From NCBI GenBank assembly GCA_019775845.1, contig JADQAV010000003.1, forward strand, positions 124,001 through 188,000: 64,000 bases of DNA. The letters run 5' to 3'. The position numbers were made by a program, and so were the translations under genes. Source of the stretch: Myrmaecium sp. VS I D KN 1. Lineage: Eukaryota; Ascomycota; Dothideomycetes; Valsariales; Valsariaceae. Shown here one piece after another: positions 36,992 to 48,600 of this stretch (its first letter is position 1; each line of letters opens with the position of its first letter). Under the pieces are notes generated by a model. That model was not told the DNA's origin and ran no database searches. It saw only the letters and a program-made list of their open reading frames with translations.

Positions 36992-39103
36992 ATGCCGCTC
37001 CGCTACCATCCACTCGACTTGGACGTCCCATACCATTCCTATGGATCACGACAACGAGATCCACACCGACACTGCGTCCCGCGGTCGAAAGCCCCGCACA
37101 AACCGGCTCCAGACATCTTGGGATGGAATCTCGACTACGCCACCGCCTTTCTCACGAACCACATCCAAACCGCCCACGAAGCGATGCGGGACTTGCGACA
37201 CGGCCTCCGTCTCCTCCGCGACGACGTCGGCTTCCACGCCGACATCATCCACGACACCTTCCACCTGCTGAACCGGTCCCTGTTCGCCGACCAGCTCACG
37301 CACGCCGTCTACCTCGCCTGGACGCCGCACCTCCACCACGACGAGCGGTCGGCGCAGACGTGCGCGCCGGGCCACCGGGGCGTGCCGCGCATCGCCATCT
37401 ACCTGAACCGCTTGCTGTATGCGTCGGCGCGGGCCGAACCGAGCGTGCTGCTCACCGCCGTCCTCGAGGACCTGCTGCACCAGATGATCCACGCGTTCTT
37501 CCTGCACGCGTGCGGCGCGCAGGACGCCGACCAGGAGCCCGACGGTCGGCTGCTGCATGGGAGGCATTTCGGCGCCGTGTTGCTGGCGCTGCGCGAGGCG
37601 TGCACGCGCTACCGGCTTTATCTAAGGCCGCGGTGTGGACATATCCTCTCTGGCAGGATGCTGCATGGCTACGTCGTGGACCGGGCGGGTCAGTCGTGTG
37701 GCAGAAATAGCGTCTCGTGTTGCTCGTCGGATGCCCTTCCGCTGTCGAAGGACGAGGTGCAGGCCTGGTTTGACAAGGCCTGCAGGCCATTGCTTGATGC
37801 ACCTGAGCCGGCACGTCAGAAGATGATTTTTGCGCTGGAGGGGGAGGCGCTCGTGGAGACTGCGTACCAGAGCAGTCATGCGGAGGACTGGGTGCTCGTC
37901 ATGTACGGAGCGTGTCCCATTCAGATCCCGCGGCGGGAGGTCCACGAACATGCGAGCTTGCAGGAAGGCATTGGTGACGCCCTGCTGTGGCCGGTCAACG
38001 AGAACGTGCCAGCGGACGTGTTCAAGGCATTCTGGGAGTTTCTCAAAGGGAAGAGCTACGAGCCGGAGATCGCTCCCGCCGTGCCAACGCAAACCAGTTG
38101 GTATCCCGGGGGACCGCCTTTCCTGCCCCCAGGAGAACCAGCCAACGCATCATCGCCCACCTCCGTCCTCACCGACATACGCGTCTACAAACTCGGCCAA
38201 GCCCTCAACTTCTTCGAGCTCAAAGAATACGCCCTCGACCGTCTACAGCAGCAGCTATCCCCCCCATGGTCCACCATCCTCGAGCTCCTCACCGAAATCT
38301 ACGACGACGCCAACCCCTACGGCGGTCCCCCAGCAGCCGACCCCACCGATTACCCCCCGGAAGACCTCCGCGCCTTCATCCGCACCTGGTTCCGCCAACC
38401 CACGCCCACCCCTCCGCACCCACGAACCTGGGCGTATCCACAACCCAACCACACCAACCTCGACACCTGCCTGCACCACCTCCCCGCCTTCCGGGCGCTA
38501 CGCGCCCGCAACACCCCACTCGCCGAAGACGCCCTGCTCGCCGACAGCCTGCTCATCCAACAACTCATCCACACTCACCAGCACCGCCGCCGCCGCTGCG
38601 GCGGCCCTCTTCCTCCTGCTGCACATCCCCTCTACGCTCCTCCGGCGGCCTGCCACCCCCACCCCCACCCCCTCCACCGCGCACGCACCCACCACCCGGA
38701 CGTACCCCTCACTCCCGCGCTGCTCCGGCGGGCTATGGAGCAGGAGTGCCGTGCTGCGGTGGGGGACGCGGGCGCCCCCTTCACTTTCCCCGGCCCCAGC
38801 GGAGTGGGTGGGATGTACGCCCCGCCTCCTATACCCGTTGACGCGTATCCCGCCTTCCCCTGCCGTTCCGATGACTGCCCGCCGCCGCCGCCGCCGCTGC
38901 AGCAGCAGCAGCAGCAGCAGAACGTGTACGCTGGCCTGGGCGCGGAGGCGTATGCGGATCTGCGTCGTCGGTGCGGGTGTGCGTCGCTCGGCGTCGGCGT
39001 CCCTGGATTTCCTCCGGGGGTGGAGATGCTGGATCCGTGTGCGGGGTTGGGTGGGGGGTGTGGGTGCTGCTGGGGAGGGGGAGGAGGGTACGGGGGATAT
39101 TGA
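36992..39103 (+). CDS. SprT-like protein with substituted active site, joined to a BTB-like segment
   Basis: Single exon, 703 residues. Residues about 80-235 match the SprT-like metallopeptidase fold: a helix DIIHDTFHLLNRSLF, a beta region, then LLHQMIHAFF and LLHGRHFG. The zinc ligands would be H163, H167 and H189. The general-base Glu of HExxH is Gln here (codon CAG at position 164), so peptidase activity is doubtful. Residues about 300-425 resemble the BTB/POZ core and following helices of fungal BTB proteins (VPADVFKAFWEFLKG, then DIRVYKLGQALNFFELKEYALDRL). The C-terminal third is Pro/His-rich with a Pro run, a run of 7 Gln (CAG repeat near 38899-38920) and a Gly/Cys-rich end. Spartan-type SprT proteases cut DNA-protein crosslinks; this one may instead bind DNA or act as a scaffold. 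Function is inferred. Confidence 0.75.
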   Translation: MPLRYHPLDLDVPYHSYGSRQRDPHRHCVPRSKAPHKPAPDILGWNLDYATAFLTNHIQTAHEAMRDLRHGLRLLRDDVGFHADIIHDTFHLLNRSLFADQLTHAVYLAWTPHLHHDERSAQTCAPGHRGVPRIAIYLNRLLYASARAEPSVLLTAVLEDLLHQMIHAFFLHACGAQDADQEPDGRLLHGRHFGAVLLALREACTRYRLYLRPRCGHILSGRMLHGYVVDRAGQSCGRNSVSCCSSDALPLSKDEVQAWFDKACRPLLDAPEPARQKMIFALEGEALVETAYQSSHAEDWVLVMYGACPIQIPRREVHEHASLQEGIGDALLWPVNENVPADVFKAFWEFLKGKSYEPEIAPAVPTQTSWYPGGPPFLPPGEPANASSPTSVLTDIRVYKLGQALNFFELKEYALDRLQQQLSPPWSTILELLTEIYDDANPYGGPPAADPTDYPPEDLRAFIRTWFRQPTPTPPHPRTWAYPQPNHTNLDTCLHHLPAFRALRARNTPLAEDALLADSLLIQQLIHTHQHRRRRCGGPLPPAAHPLYAPPAACHPHPHPLHRARTHHPDVPLTPALLRRAMEQECRAAVGDAGAPFTFPGPSGVGGMYAPPPIPVDAYPAFPCRSDDCPPPPPPLQQQQQQQNVYAGLGAEAYADLRRRCGCASLGVGVPGFPPGVEMLDPCAGLGGGCGCCWGGGGGYGGY

Positions 39104-39509
39104 GTGAGGGGAGGGCAGGAGGGCTGTTTTTTAGGTCTGGTAAACGTCGGATGTGGGGTTTGTTGTGGTGAGGTTAGGTTAAGTGGGGAGTACGGGGTGC
39201 GGATTGGGTCGTGGACTGTTCGGTTTGCCCTCTTTTTGTTGGCTTGTTTTAAGGCATGGGAGAGGGATGAGAGTGTTTCTTTCTTTCTTTCCTCTCTTTT
39301 TGTCTACCTGAGGCTGGGTGTGAACCATGACAAGACGTCTATTGGGCCTGAGTGAATGCTTAACACCTGTACGCCCGCTGATGAACAAGATATTTTGTAC
39401 ACGTGATTCTTGCCAGATACCACAATTCAAACCGCCAACATATTTGGCCTTTCAAGAGTGTAGACAACAACTGTCGTACCATGAGCCCAACCGCCCGCAA
39501 AACATTCCG
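39104..39509. other. Convergent 3' region of the SprT-like gene and RAD5
   Basis: 406 bases; nothing beyond probable UTRs. Confidence 0.5.
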
Positions 39510-42500
39510 CTAGCTCAACAGCTCCTTGATATCCTCAATCCTCTGGAGCTTCTTATCCTCCTCCGACATCATGCCCAACGAACTCGCGCTACATTCCACC
39601 GTTAGCATCCAGCATCTCAAGCCAAAAAGAAGGCAAAAAGGTTACTCACATAAACTTCTTCCGATCCTGCACCTTGAGCATCTTCTCCTCAATGCTATCC
39701 CGGACAACATACCTCACCACCTCCACCGGCGCCGTCTGACCCATCCGATGCACGCGATCGATGGCCTGGGCCTCCACCGCAAAGCTCCACCACGGATCCA
39801 TCATGAAGACGCGGCGCGCGCACGTCAGATTCAGGCCGACGCCGCCGGCGCGCAAACTCAGCAGGAGCACGCGGCCCCGGCGGCTGGGGGACGCGGCCGC
39901 GAACTCGTGCATGACGGCCGCGCGCTGCTTCTGCGACATGGAGCCGTCGAAGCGGAGGGAGGGGATGCCGTCGCGATCGAGCGCGGGCCCGAGCAGGTCG
40001 AGGAAGGAGGTGAACTGCGAGAAGACGACGGAGCGGCAGTCCGGGTCGGCGCGGCGGATCTGCTTGAGCTGGGTGAGCAGGGCTTGGATCTTGGCGGAGC
40101 CTGCGGCGGAGATGCGGCGCAGCGAGATGCGGGGTGTGTTGTCGGCGGCGGAGGAGGTTGAGGTGTACAGGTCGTCGTTGTGCTCGGGAATGGGAGGGTC
40201 GTGTCGGATCACTTCGAAGACGTCTCGTGCGTTGATGGGCTCTCGGCAGTTCCAGCATCGGGCGATCTCGCCTTTGTCGCGCTGGTGTTCGATGTAGTCT
40301 AGGAGACACTGCTTGCATGCGCTATGCCAGCAGCCGGTGACGGCTTGCTCGATCATGGGTTCTTCCGAGCAGATCGGACATTCATCGTCGCGTTCCTCTT
40401 GGATCTGCTTGAGCACATTGGCGCCGAAGCGATTTGCGTCCTCCTCGCCTTCGGCCGACTCGAACCGCTCGATCAACGCTTGCAGGTCCATATCGTCAGC
40501 CAATCCATTGGCAATATCGGCCGCTTCGGCCGCATCCACCTCCTCGGCCACGAGAGTTTTGTTCCGCACGAGAACCGGGTGACAGCACGACTGCCGGAGC
40601 CGAAGGATCTGTGCAAAGATCGTCGTGTAGGATTTCATGAGCGTCCCGGCTTCGACATTGGCGTTGAATGTGCGTTTAGCGCGCATATAGATATGATCGT
40701 AGACTTCCCGCTCGGCTTTCGACAGCTCGATCGGCACAACGTCGATATTGCGCGGGGGCAGCGGAACGAGGGCTTCACCGTCTGGTGTTTTCATATCCTT
40801 GGTCCGGCGCAGCACCAGCGGCTCGAGGACGGTTTGGACCACATCGAGCGCTCGAATGAAGTCTTTGGACTCGAATGGCACGGTGATAAAGGTTTTCCAG
40901 AAGGAGAAGTTGCTCCACGGCTCCACGCGTAGGAAGCGTACGAGGCTGAAGAGGTCTTCAAGTCGGTTGACGATCGGGGTACCCGTCAATACCCAGCGGT
41001 GACGGGCGCTGAGCTCGTAACATGCCTTGGCTGTCTTGGACTGTCGGTTTTTGATATAATGAGCTTCGTCAAGGATGATGCGGAAATACTCCAGGGAGAA
41101 CAGGCCTCCATGGGAGCCACGGTTGCCGCCGAGTGACACCACGGAGTTGAACTCAGATAGGACTGTGCCGTAGCTGGTAATGATAACATTCGGCGCTGTC
41201 GCGGCGTTGGCCTCGCAACAAAGGTTCCGAAGGTTAACAGCCTTATCAGCTCCGTAGTAGACCATGACTCTGAGACTGCCTGGCTTGGAAGCCTTTTCCG
41301 CCTCGCTCTGCCACTGGGCAAGCAAAGACATGGGCGCAACGACGAGAGTAGTATAAGGGGCCTTCTCGGTCGATGACGACTGCTTCGGCAACCGGGGCAG
41401 GTCATTGACCGTCGCGACATTACCGTTGCTGTTGCTTGTTGCAGAGATGGCTCGATGCGTGTGGATCAGACTGAGCATCTCTATGGTCTTTCCAAGACCC
41501 ATCTCGTCGGCCAAAATGCCTCCCAAGCAATTCTGCTCCTGCACCGGGAAATCCAAAGAGAGCTCCCCCGAATACGGATTCACGTAGAAATTCGGTTGCC
41601 CTGCAACTTCAGGAAGCTCTTTCCCATCCACGTCTTTGGTAGGCCAAGTATACTCCTCCCATAAGGGATGCATCGAGAGTTCCCGATGATCCTGCTTCTC
41701 ATCCTTCTCCTTCCCCATCATCCAAAAGAGGGCCTGTCGTTGGTATTTGCGAAGATCCAAAACGAAGCTTTGCGCTGGTTCAGCTTCCGGCGTATCGAAA
41801 TCGAACGATTGAGCTTTCTTGTACAAAGAATCCAGCTGGTCTTGCTCCAGCTCCTGTCCCTCCTCGTTGTCGGATGGCGATGAGGATCCTTCCCCTTCTT
41901 GAACGCCATTACTGCTCCCCTTCTTATCATACTGTTCTGCCATCTCAGCAGCCTGCAACAGCCCTTGCCGTTTGTGCTTCTCAGTCGTAGCATTGGCACG
42001 CGAAGGATGGAGGTTGATTTCGTCGAACAACTTCACCAGCGCGACTTGACGCACACGGAGCTTGCGTTCGTCTTCGGATTCTTTAGCTTCGAACAGACCA
42101 GTTTCGCGGTTATCCTCCGGTTTTACAAAGGCCGCCGCTTCGAAGGCCGTTTTCAGCAGATAACAACGAAGTTGCAAGTAGACAGTATCATTCGTTCGTA
42201 GCCTATCCGGAGCATACACGCAATGGCCCTCGAACGAACAAATCTTCTGGTCAAGCAAGGCAGAGATCCAGAAGGCAACATCGTTTTCCAGCCTGCCCAC
42301 CTCTTCGCCTCGTGAGTTTGTAAATCTGACAACGATGTCTTGCTTCCTGCTTGCAACGACTTTCGGTTTCCCACCTCTCCCAGGCTTCGTTACAGGCCGT
42401 ACTTTTGACCTCTCTATGCTGATCTTTTCCTCGTGTCTCAAAAGCCCTGCACCACTCTTTGTTGCCCATCCAGCAACTCCAAATGCTCCAATATATCTTT

Positions 42501-43061
42501 TATCTGACCTGTCCGTAGGCGCCGCTGAGAGGGATGACTTAGGTGTCTTTTCGACTAGCTTCCCTTCCGTAACAGTGTGAATATCCGAGCCATTCCTTTG
42601 AGCGGTACTATCCAAGGGGCTCGAATGTTCCGGTTTCTGGCGTCCGGTCGAAGATGATGGCGGTTGAGCGGCCTTCCAAGAGCCGTCCAAGTACATGTTA
42701 ATTGCTGTATATCTTAGTGACAGAAAAGCACAAAGTCCGAGTATCATAACCTACCCAATTGCACATCCTTTCCACTGAGTTGAGAGAGCCTTCGCAAGGC
42801 TGCCGGTGGCAACTGCTCTCCTATGACGCTTGTGAATAGCTCGACATCAAATCCCTCCAGAGCGCCTGACCTAGGCGAGCCATCCTCAGGACCTTCTACA
42901 GCCTCAACCGCATGCAGGCTTGAGTCCTCGACCGGATCAGCCTTTCGTGCGGCATCGATGTCGTCGAGTGAAGAATGCTCATTAGGACGTGTGACTGCGG
43001 CATCCGGGACGAAAAAGCGGCGCTTCTTTGCAGGTCTCTCATCCGCATGCGTCGGGTTCAT
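39510..43061 (-). CDS. rad5: DNA repair helicase and ubiquitin ligase Rad5
   Basis: Three exons on the minus strand: 43061-42755, 42704-39650 and 39588-39510, giving 1146 residues. Exon junctions restore the conserved QLAINMYLDGSWK and KKFIASSLGMMSEEDKKL segments. A HIRAN domain lies at about 175-300, with a SNF2 ATPase around Walker A DEMGLGKT (502-509) and DEAH box (648-651). A C3HC4 RING (C878, C881, C894, H896, C899, C902, C919, C922) is inserted between helicase lobes, and lobe 2 occupies about 980-1090. Rad5/HLTF polyubiquitylates PCNA with Ubc13-Mms2 for error-free damage bypass and reverses stalled forks. An acidic linker lies at about 370-405. The last exon of 79 bases is easily missed; without it the protein would end at a false stop after KKF. 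Confidence 0.97.
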
Positions 43062-43390
43062 GGCAGGGAGGCAACACGGGCGAGCGCTGTAACGGGCGCT
43101 GTTGGGATGACTCGTGTTACAGGACGTTGCGAGGGACGCGGTTCGGCGCGCGCGCGCGTTACGGAATAGATTAGTTATTAATGCCTTAAGGCAACAACGA
43201 TTTGCGGAGTTCGAGCTAAACCTCCGCAATGTCCAAGCTTCATCCCCCCCGGATTTCCCCGGCCAACAGCGACGATGGTGTTGTAATAGTTACCCCAACC
43301 TCCGCGACGGTCTCCGGTTCAGCAATCTGGCTCATGATCTATGAAAAGAAATTGGAGATATACCTGTGAGACAAGCTTCTGGCTCCGAGC
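43062..43390. promoter_or_regulatory. Bidirectional promoter of RAD5 and the NDUFAF6-like gene
   Basis: Only 329 bases separate the two divergent start codons, so both promoters must lie here. The region includes a CG-alternating stretch (GGCGCGCGCGCG near 43145) and a C-rich stretch near 43246. No defined site is assigned. Confidence 0.6.
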
Positions 43391-44588
43391 ATGAGCTCTG
43401 TTCGGATCAGTCGATGCAGTCGCCTGAGCCTGGCGACCTCTGCCAGGAGCAGGCGTCTGTATACGACAGCTTCGCAGGGCACTGCCGGCAAAGTAACAGT
43501 TACGGAGGATGAAGTCCAGGCTGCTCGAGCTTACTGCTCTAATCTCCTCCGGTAATACAATTCACTCAGCGAGAGCGTCAAGTAGCTGACAACCGTCCAG
43601 CACCTACGATGTTCCCTCACATACCCTCCAAACCTTTGTACCCCCTTCTTCGCGAGATGCCTACTTAGCCATCCGCGCCTTCAACATCGACGTCGCCCGG
43701 GTCGCCGACACGACGAGTACACCTACCATCGGCCTGATGAGGATGCAATTCTGGCGGGACGCGGTGTCGAACGCCCTCTCCGGGTCTCCACCCAAGGAGC
43801 CCGTAGCTATCCTCCTCGCTCGGGCGGCAACAGATCTGGGACAGCGGACCGGTGGACAGCATCGGCTCAGCCGAACTTGGTTCCACCGGATCATCAACAC
43901 ACGCGCCGAGCACCTCAGCAATCCTCCGTACCCGGACCTCGCCAGTCTCGAAACCTACGCCGAACATACGTATTCAACCCTCTTATACCTCACTCTCTCC
44001 TCTCTACCGCTGGCATCCATCACCGCAGACCACATAGCAAGTCACATCGGCAAAGCCACGGGCATTACCGCAATCCTGCGGGGCCTACCCCTGATCGCCT
44101 TCCCACACCAGCCTACCGCGGCCAGCAATTCGCCTCTCAGCCCATCCTCGAGCGGAAAACAGCACGGCGCTGTCTTATTGCCCTTAGATGTAATGGCCGA
44201 AGCCGGCGTCAAAGAAGAAGAGGTCCTGCGCCACGGACCTTCCGCCCCCGGGCTCCGGGACGCCGTCTTCACCGTCGCCACCCGCGCAAACGACCACCTG
44301 ATCATCGTGCGGGAGATGCTGAAGAACCTGCGCGCCGGCGACGACGTCGGCCACGCGTACGAACACCCGATGGACGAGGAGGAGCGTCAATACGCGGAGT
44401 CCGGCACGCTGGCGCCGTGGCACGAGGTCGAACGGGCGTTCGGGGTCTTCATGCCCGCCGTCGCGACCAGTCTGTGGCTCGATCGCCTCCAGAAGGTGGA
44501 TTTTGACCTCTTCCACCCCAGCGTGCGGACGACGGACTGGCGGCTGCCGTGGAAGGCGTACTGGGCTTTTACGCGGAAGCAGCTGTAG
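43391..44588 (+). CDS. Mitochondrial complex I assembly factor NDUFAF6-like (squalene/phytoene synthase fold)
   Basis: Two exons: 43391-43551 and 43601-44588, giving 382 residues. The N-terminus (Arg/Ser-rich, ending RRLYTTAS) is a typical mitochondrial presequence. The rest follows the squalene/phytoene synthase family: AARAYCSNLLR, TYDVPSHTLQTFVP, RDAYLAIRAFNIDVARV, LMRMQFWRDAV, a helical core with GKATGITAILRGLP, and VLLPLDVMAEAGV. Prenyl-synthase Asp-rich motifs are not evident, as in NDUFAF6, which assists early complex I assembly and is not an active synthase. The C-terminal helix WLDRLQKVDFDLFHPSV is also typical. Splicing of the 49-base intron keeps CGC-ACC-TAC in frame. Confidence 0.9.
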
Positions 44589-45619
44589 CGGGCGGATCTC
44601 GGGTCTCGCCGTGACATACGCTTTCTCCGGTGCGTGACTGCCCTCACGCGGACGGTCCGCTGCAGTTCAACGCAAAGATCTCTACCGTCGATGTTCTCAA
44701 GGAGACCTCGACAAGCCGCCGGTAGAGGCACTAACCCGTGAGATTGACTCGATCTGGACGGAGGAATCGCCCCGCCATAGCGCGAAACCGGTGACCCTTC
44801 AGCAGCCACACGTGTATGCCGAGAAGAAGCCATGGGCGGAGCGGTGGGAGAAGCCGCAGCAACGACGATCATCAACGAAAATCGATGTCATGCACAAACA
44901 CAAGGCCTACCGGTAGTCGTAATTCGTTCGCACCTTACGCGCCATGCAATCATACGCATAGTCTCTCGGATCGAGAGAGGAAGCAAGGAAGCAAGCAAGA
45001 AAGCGAGAAAGACACGTATGATGGCATTCCAACATCCTTCACCGTCCATCCGCCTATACGACATAACATGAGATGACACGAGATCGATGGTAGAAGACCC
45101 GAACAAGGAAAGAAAGAAAGGAAGGAAGGAAGGAACGGACTGCACGTCCGACGCTACATATACACATCAGTTCCCACAGAGACATGCCAAGAATCAGGGT
45201 AAGCATGGCGGCATGGAGTCATTCAAAGCCTTGAAAACGAGAAAACGCAGGAACGTGGAGAAATGCCAAACAAAAGAATGGAGGGAAGAGAGACATGAGT
45301 CCATGACGACATATATAGTCTATAGCGCGGGCGGCGGAAAAGCCAGCGATACGTATCGATAGTGAAAGAGAAGGAAAGAAGGAGAAAATGGAGAAAAGAG
45401 AATGCAAAAAAGACATCATCGCTAGGAGTATGCAATCCGAAGCAAAAAAGCGAAGTCAGTAGCCAACACCCCACGAAGTCGATACGGAAAAGAAGAAGAA
45501 GTGAAGGATGAAATGTCAACGACGCAGGAAATATGCAAAGCTTTACACATCCCCTACCTCCCTCCCTCCCTCCCTCAGTCCCCAGGTTGTTCGTATCACA
45601 GTGCTACACGCTCTAAATT
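44589..45619. other. Convergent intergenic region
   Basis: 1 kb between the NDUFAF6-like and antiporter 3' ends. Contains purine-rich GGAA/GGAAGG runs (45099-45134) and CCCT repeats (45560-45577). Minus-strand frames here are low-complexity. No gene seen. Confidence 0.55.
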
Positions 45620-48600
45620 CTACTTCTTCCCCACCCCCCACCTCTTCCACAAGCCCCCCAACGACCCCTTACCCCTCCCCTGCTGCGCCGATTCCCCGTC
45701 GTCATCATCCTCATCCGCCGGCGCACTCGCGCTCGGCCGTTCCACCGGCGCAAACCGAATGCTCTGCTGCGTGGGCGTGTGTCGATGACCAGACGTCTTG
45801 GCCGCCGCCGCCGGCGGCGGCGGCTTCAGCTCGCGCATTCCCTTGCCCGTCTCCGGGCCCTCTTCCTCGTCGCTGCTGCTCTCCGAGTCGCCGTCGTGCA
45901 TGCCCAGCGCGCCTTCACGCCGTCGTCGCTCCGCCGCCGTCTCCCCTTCGTCCATGTGGCTCTTCTTCACGGGCGCCGCGGGCGCGCGTTCGGGGCTGCT
46001 GTGCCCGCTGCCGGCGTTCGGAGAGGTGCTGCGCACCCGGCCGCGATGCGAGGAGGCGGTATCCGCGTCCTCATCATCTTCGGTCTGGGAAGCGAACTGG
46101 CGGCGCCGGCGCTGCGCCGCGGTTTCGCTGTTGCCCTCGTGCCCCAGATGATAGTGCGCGAGATCGCCGGCCACGGAATGGAAGGGGATGTCTTCGTCTT
46201 CGGAATCAACGAGCGTGAGACCCTGCGGTCCGGCAGGACGATCTTCGTTGCTGCCGACCCTCTCGACGACAGCTTCCGAGCGGGGATCGTCACGCGCCGC
46301 GCCTATCGGTGACTGTTCCGCAGCGGGAGACCCCTGTTGCTGGCGCAGAGCATGCTCGGCGGCATCCGCTCGGGCTTCTTCCTTGACGGGCTCGGGGACG
46401 TTGGATCTTTCGACGAGACGAGCCCGGGCCTTGGGGTCCATCTTCTGAATCTGTTGGATGAACTCTGCTTTACTCATGCGGCGACCATCCGCGGTGACGG
46501 TGAAGCGGATCTTCTTGTCGTCCTCCTCGTCCTCCTGCTGCCTCTTCTTCCGATTCGCCTTCTTCGACGGCCCGGCTTCAGATTCATTCGAGTCGCCATG
46601 CTCAACGCCCAACCACGTTCCCATGCGTTGCAGCCGCTGGCGTGTCTTCCCGTCCTCCGCACCAGGCCGCTTGGGTCCAGGAATATCGTATTTCTTAATG
46701 ACCTCGCCATCTTCGTCCTCAACAATAATCGTGTTTCCGAACTGATAAGCGAGAGCGGCGCCGCGCTTCGGCTTCTCCTTCTCCTTCTCTTTGACCCTAT
46801 CCTTGCCTGCCGCAGCTCTAGCCGTTTCATCCTCATCCTTTCTCTTCAGACCGCTAACCTTCTCCACCTTCTTCCACGTCCCCTTCCAATCCCGCTTCGC
46901 TTTGTCTGCATCTTCCTTGATATGCCTTGCAACCTTCTCCCCCTCATCGCCAGGCGGATCTTCCTTACGCGAGACGCCTCCTTCCACATCCTTCTCGACA
47001 AGGAGTTTATTCCCTTCTGCCCTATCGGCCATCTGCCTCTCTTCCTCCGTTTCATCTTTGCGGCTCTCCCTAATGCCCAGTACGTTACCCTCCTCATCCT
47101 CAAACACCGTCTTCCTCCCTTCCTCGTATATCTCCTCCTGCGGGCTCTGCGGCCCAGACGGCGTCTTCTCCTTGCCCAAACTGCTCTCGGGCGACTCGTC
47201 AGCCGCTATCGTGTCAGAGTCGTGGTGGCCCGAAGGCACATCGGCATGGTCGCGATTACGGTGCTGAGGAGCGATGGCGGATTGGCTGATCGGTCCACCG
47301 GGGCCCACGCTCGCATCCCATCTTTTCCGCGAGCGAGGACGCGCGCTGGATGATCGGCTGCCCGCCTCGTCCTCCCTCTGCCGGCGCAGAAAATTGCCGC
47401 GCAGACCGATGGGCGGTAACTCGCCTGGCGGAACCTCACCTTTCTCGTCGAGAGAGGAGTCTGTATCGTCCAGCCCAGGCCGGCGCATCGACATAGAGCT
47501 CTTGGAGCGAGACTGGATGCGAGGTAGCCTGTCCATCCATGAAGGGCCTTCGTCGTTGGCCTGTGTGTAGGAGAGGGTGAGCGTGAGCGTGTTGATGTGC
47601 TTTCCTAGCGTGAACACCGCAACGGAAGAACCGTGGACGAGGATGGAGCTGATGACCAGGAATGTTGTGATCGGCCAGATGAGCTCGATGATGTTGAGAT
47701 GCTCATATCCCGCTTCTGGTAGCTCCGAAAGGGGTGTGGTTGACTCGGTTTCGAACTCGGCTCGAGCGAGAATAGCCACGAAGAGACCACCGACACCAAT
47801 GGGACCAAAGTGGCCGGCGAAAAGCGCTTCTCGCCACGTCTTGATATCCGGAATTAGAGGCTTGAGCATCAGCATGATCGGTATCCGGCGAAAGAAGATG
47901 ACCAAGAGGGCGACCACGACCAGCCTCCAGGGAGTGGTTCCGATGATATCCGAATTGTACTGCTCCCAGGGAATGATGGTGCCGAAATAGACGAAAAACG
48001 TCAAGTTGATCAGCAAGTCAATGACGTTGGACACGTGGGACTCCTCGGTCTTCTCGGTAAACCATCCGTCGTTACTAAATCCGACACCGCAAGCGAATCC
48101 AACGAGCAGGTCGTCTACGCCCAAGAGACTACCGGATCCGGCACAGAACAAAGCGAGGACGAAGTAGAACACGAGGAAGCTCTCCCTGTCGATGAGATCG
48201 TGTTCGTGCGCGTACCGGATCATGCGTCGAGCGGCGTAACCGATCAACACACCGTACACGGCGCCAAAGATACACTCGTACAAGATCGTGTAGCAGAACC
48301 AGTGGAAGGAGACTTTGTTAGCATCAGGCCTGTAGCGGATTAGATATATAGCCAGATAGATGAACGGAAATGCCATGCCGTCGTTGCAGCCCGACTCGGC
48401 CGAGAGCAGATCGCGAAGATGCTTCGGCACGCGCTTTGCAAACTTGCCTTTACCGACGACGGACGAGGCCAGGACCGGATCGGTGGCCGTGACGCAGGCC
48501 GCGACACAGAGGCTGTCGAGCCAATTGAGCTGGCTGTGGAACATCCACCAGATGAACAGGCTCGTCACCAGCCAACCCCAGGTCATGACGGGGATGAGCA

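Noticed and set aside
37830-39107. 425-codon frame overlapping the SprT-like gene
   Set aside because: Ser/Thr/Pro-rich shadow in the +1 frame of a G+C-rich coding region; the SprT/BTB-like frame explains the region better.
46337-47353. 338-codon open frame antisense to the Na+/H+ antiporter tail
   Set aside because: It lies opposite the charged, biased tail of Nha1; Leu/Arg-rich composition is typical of a shadow frame.
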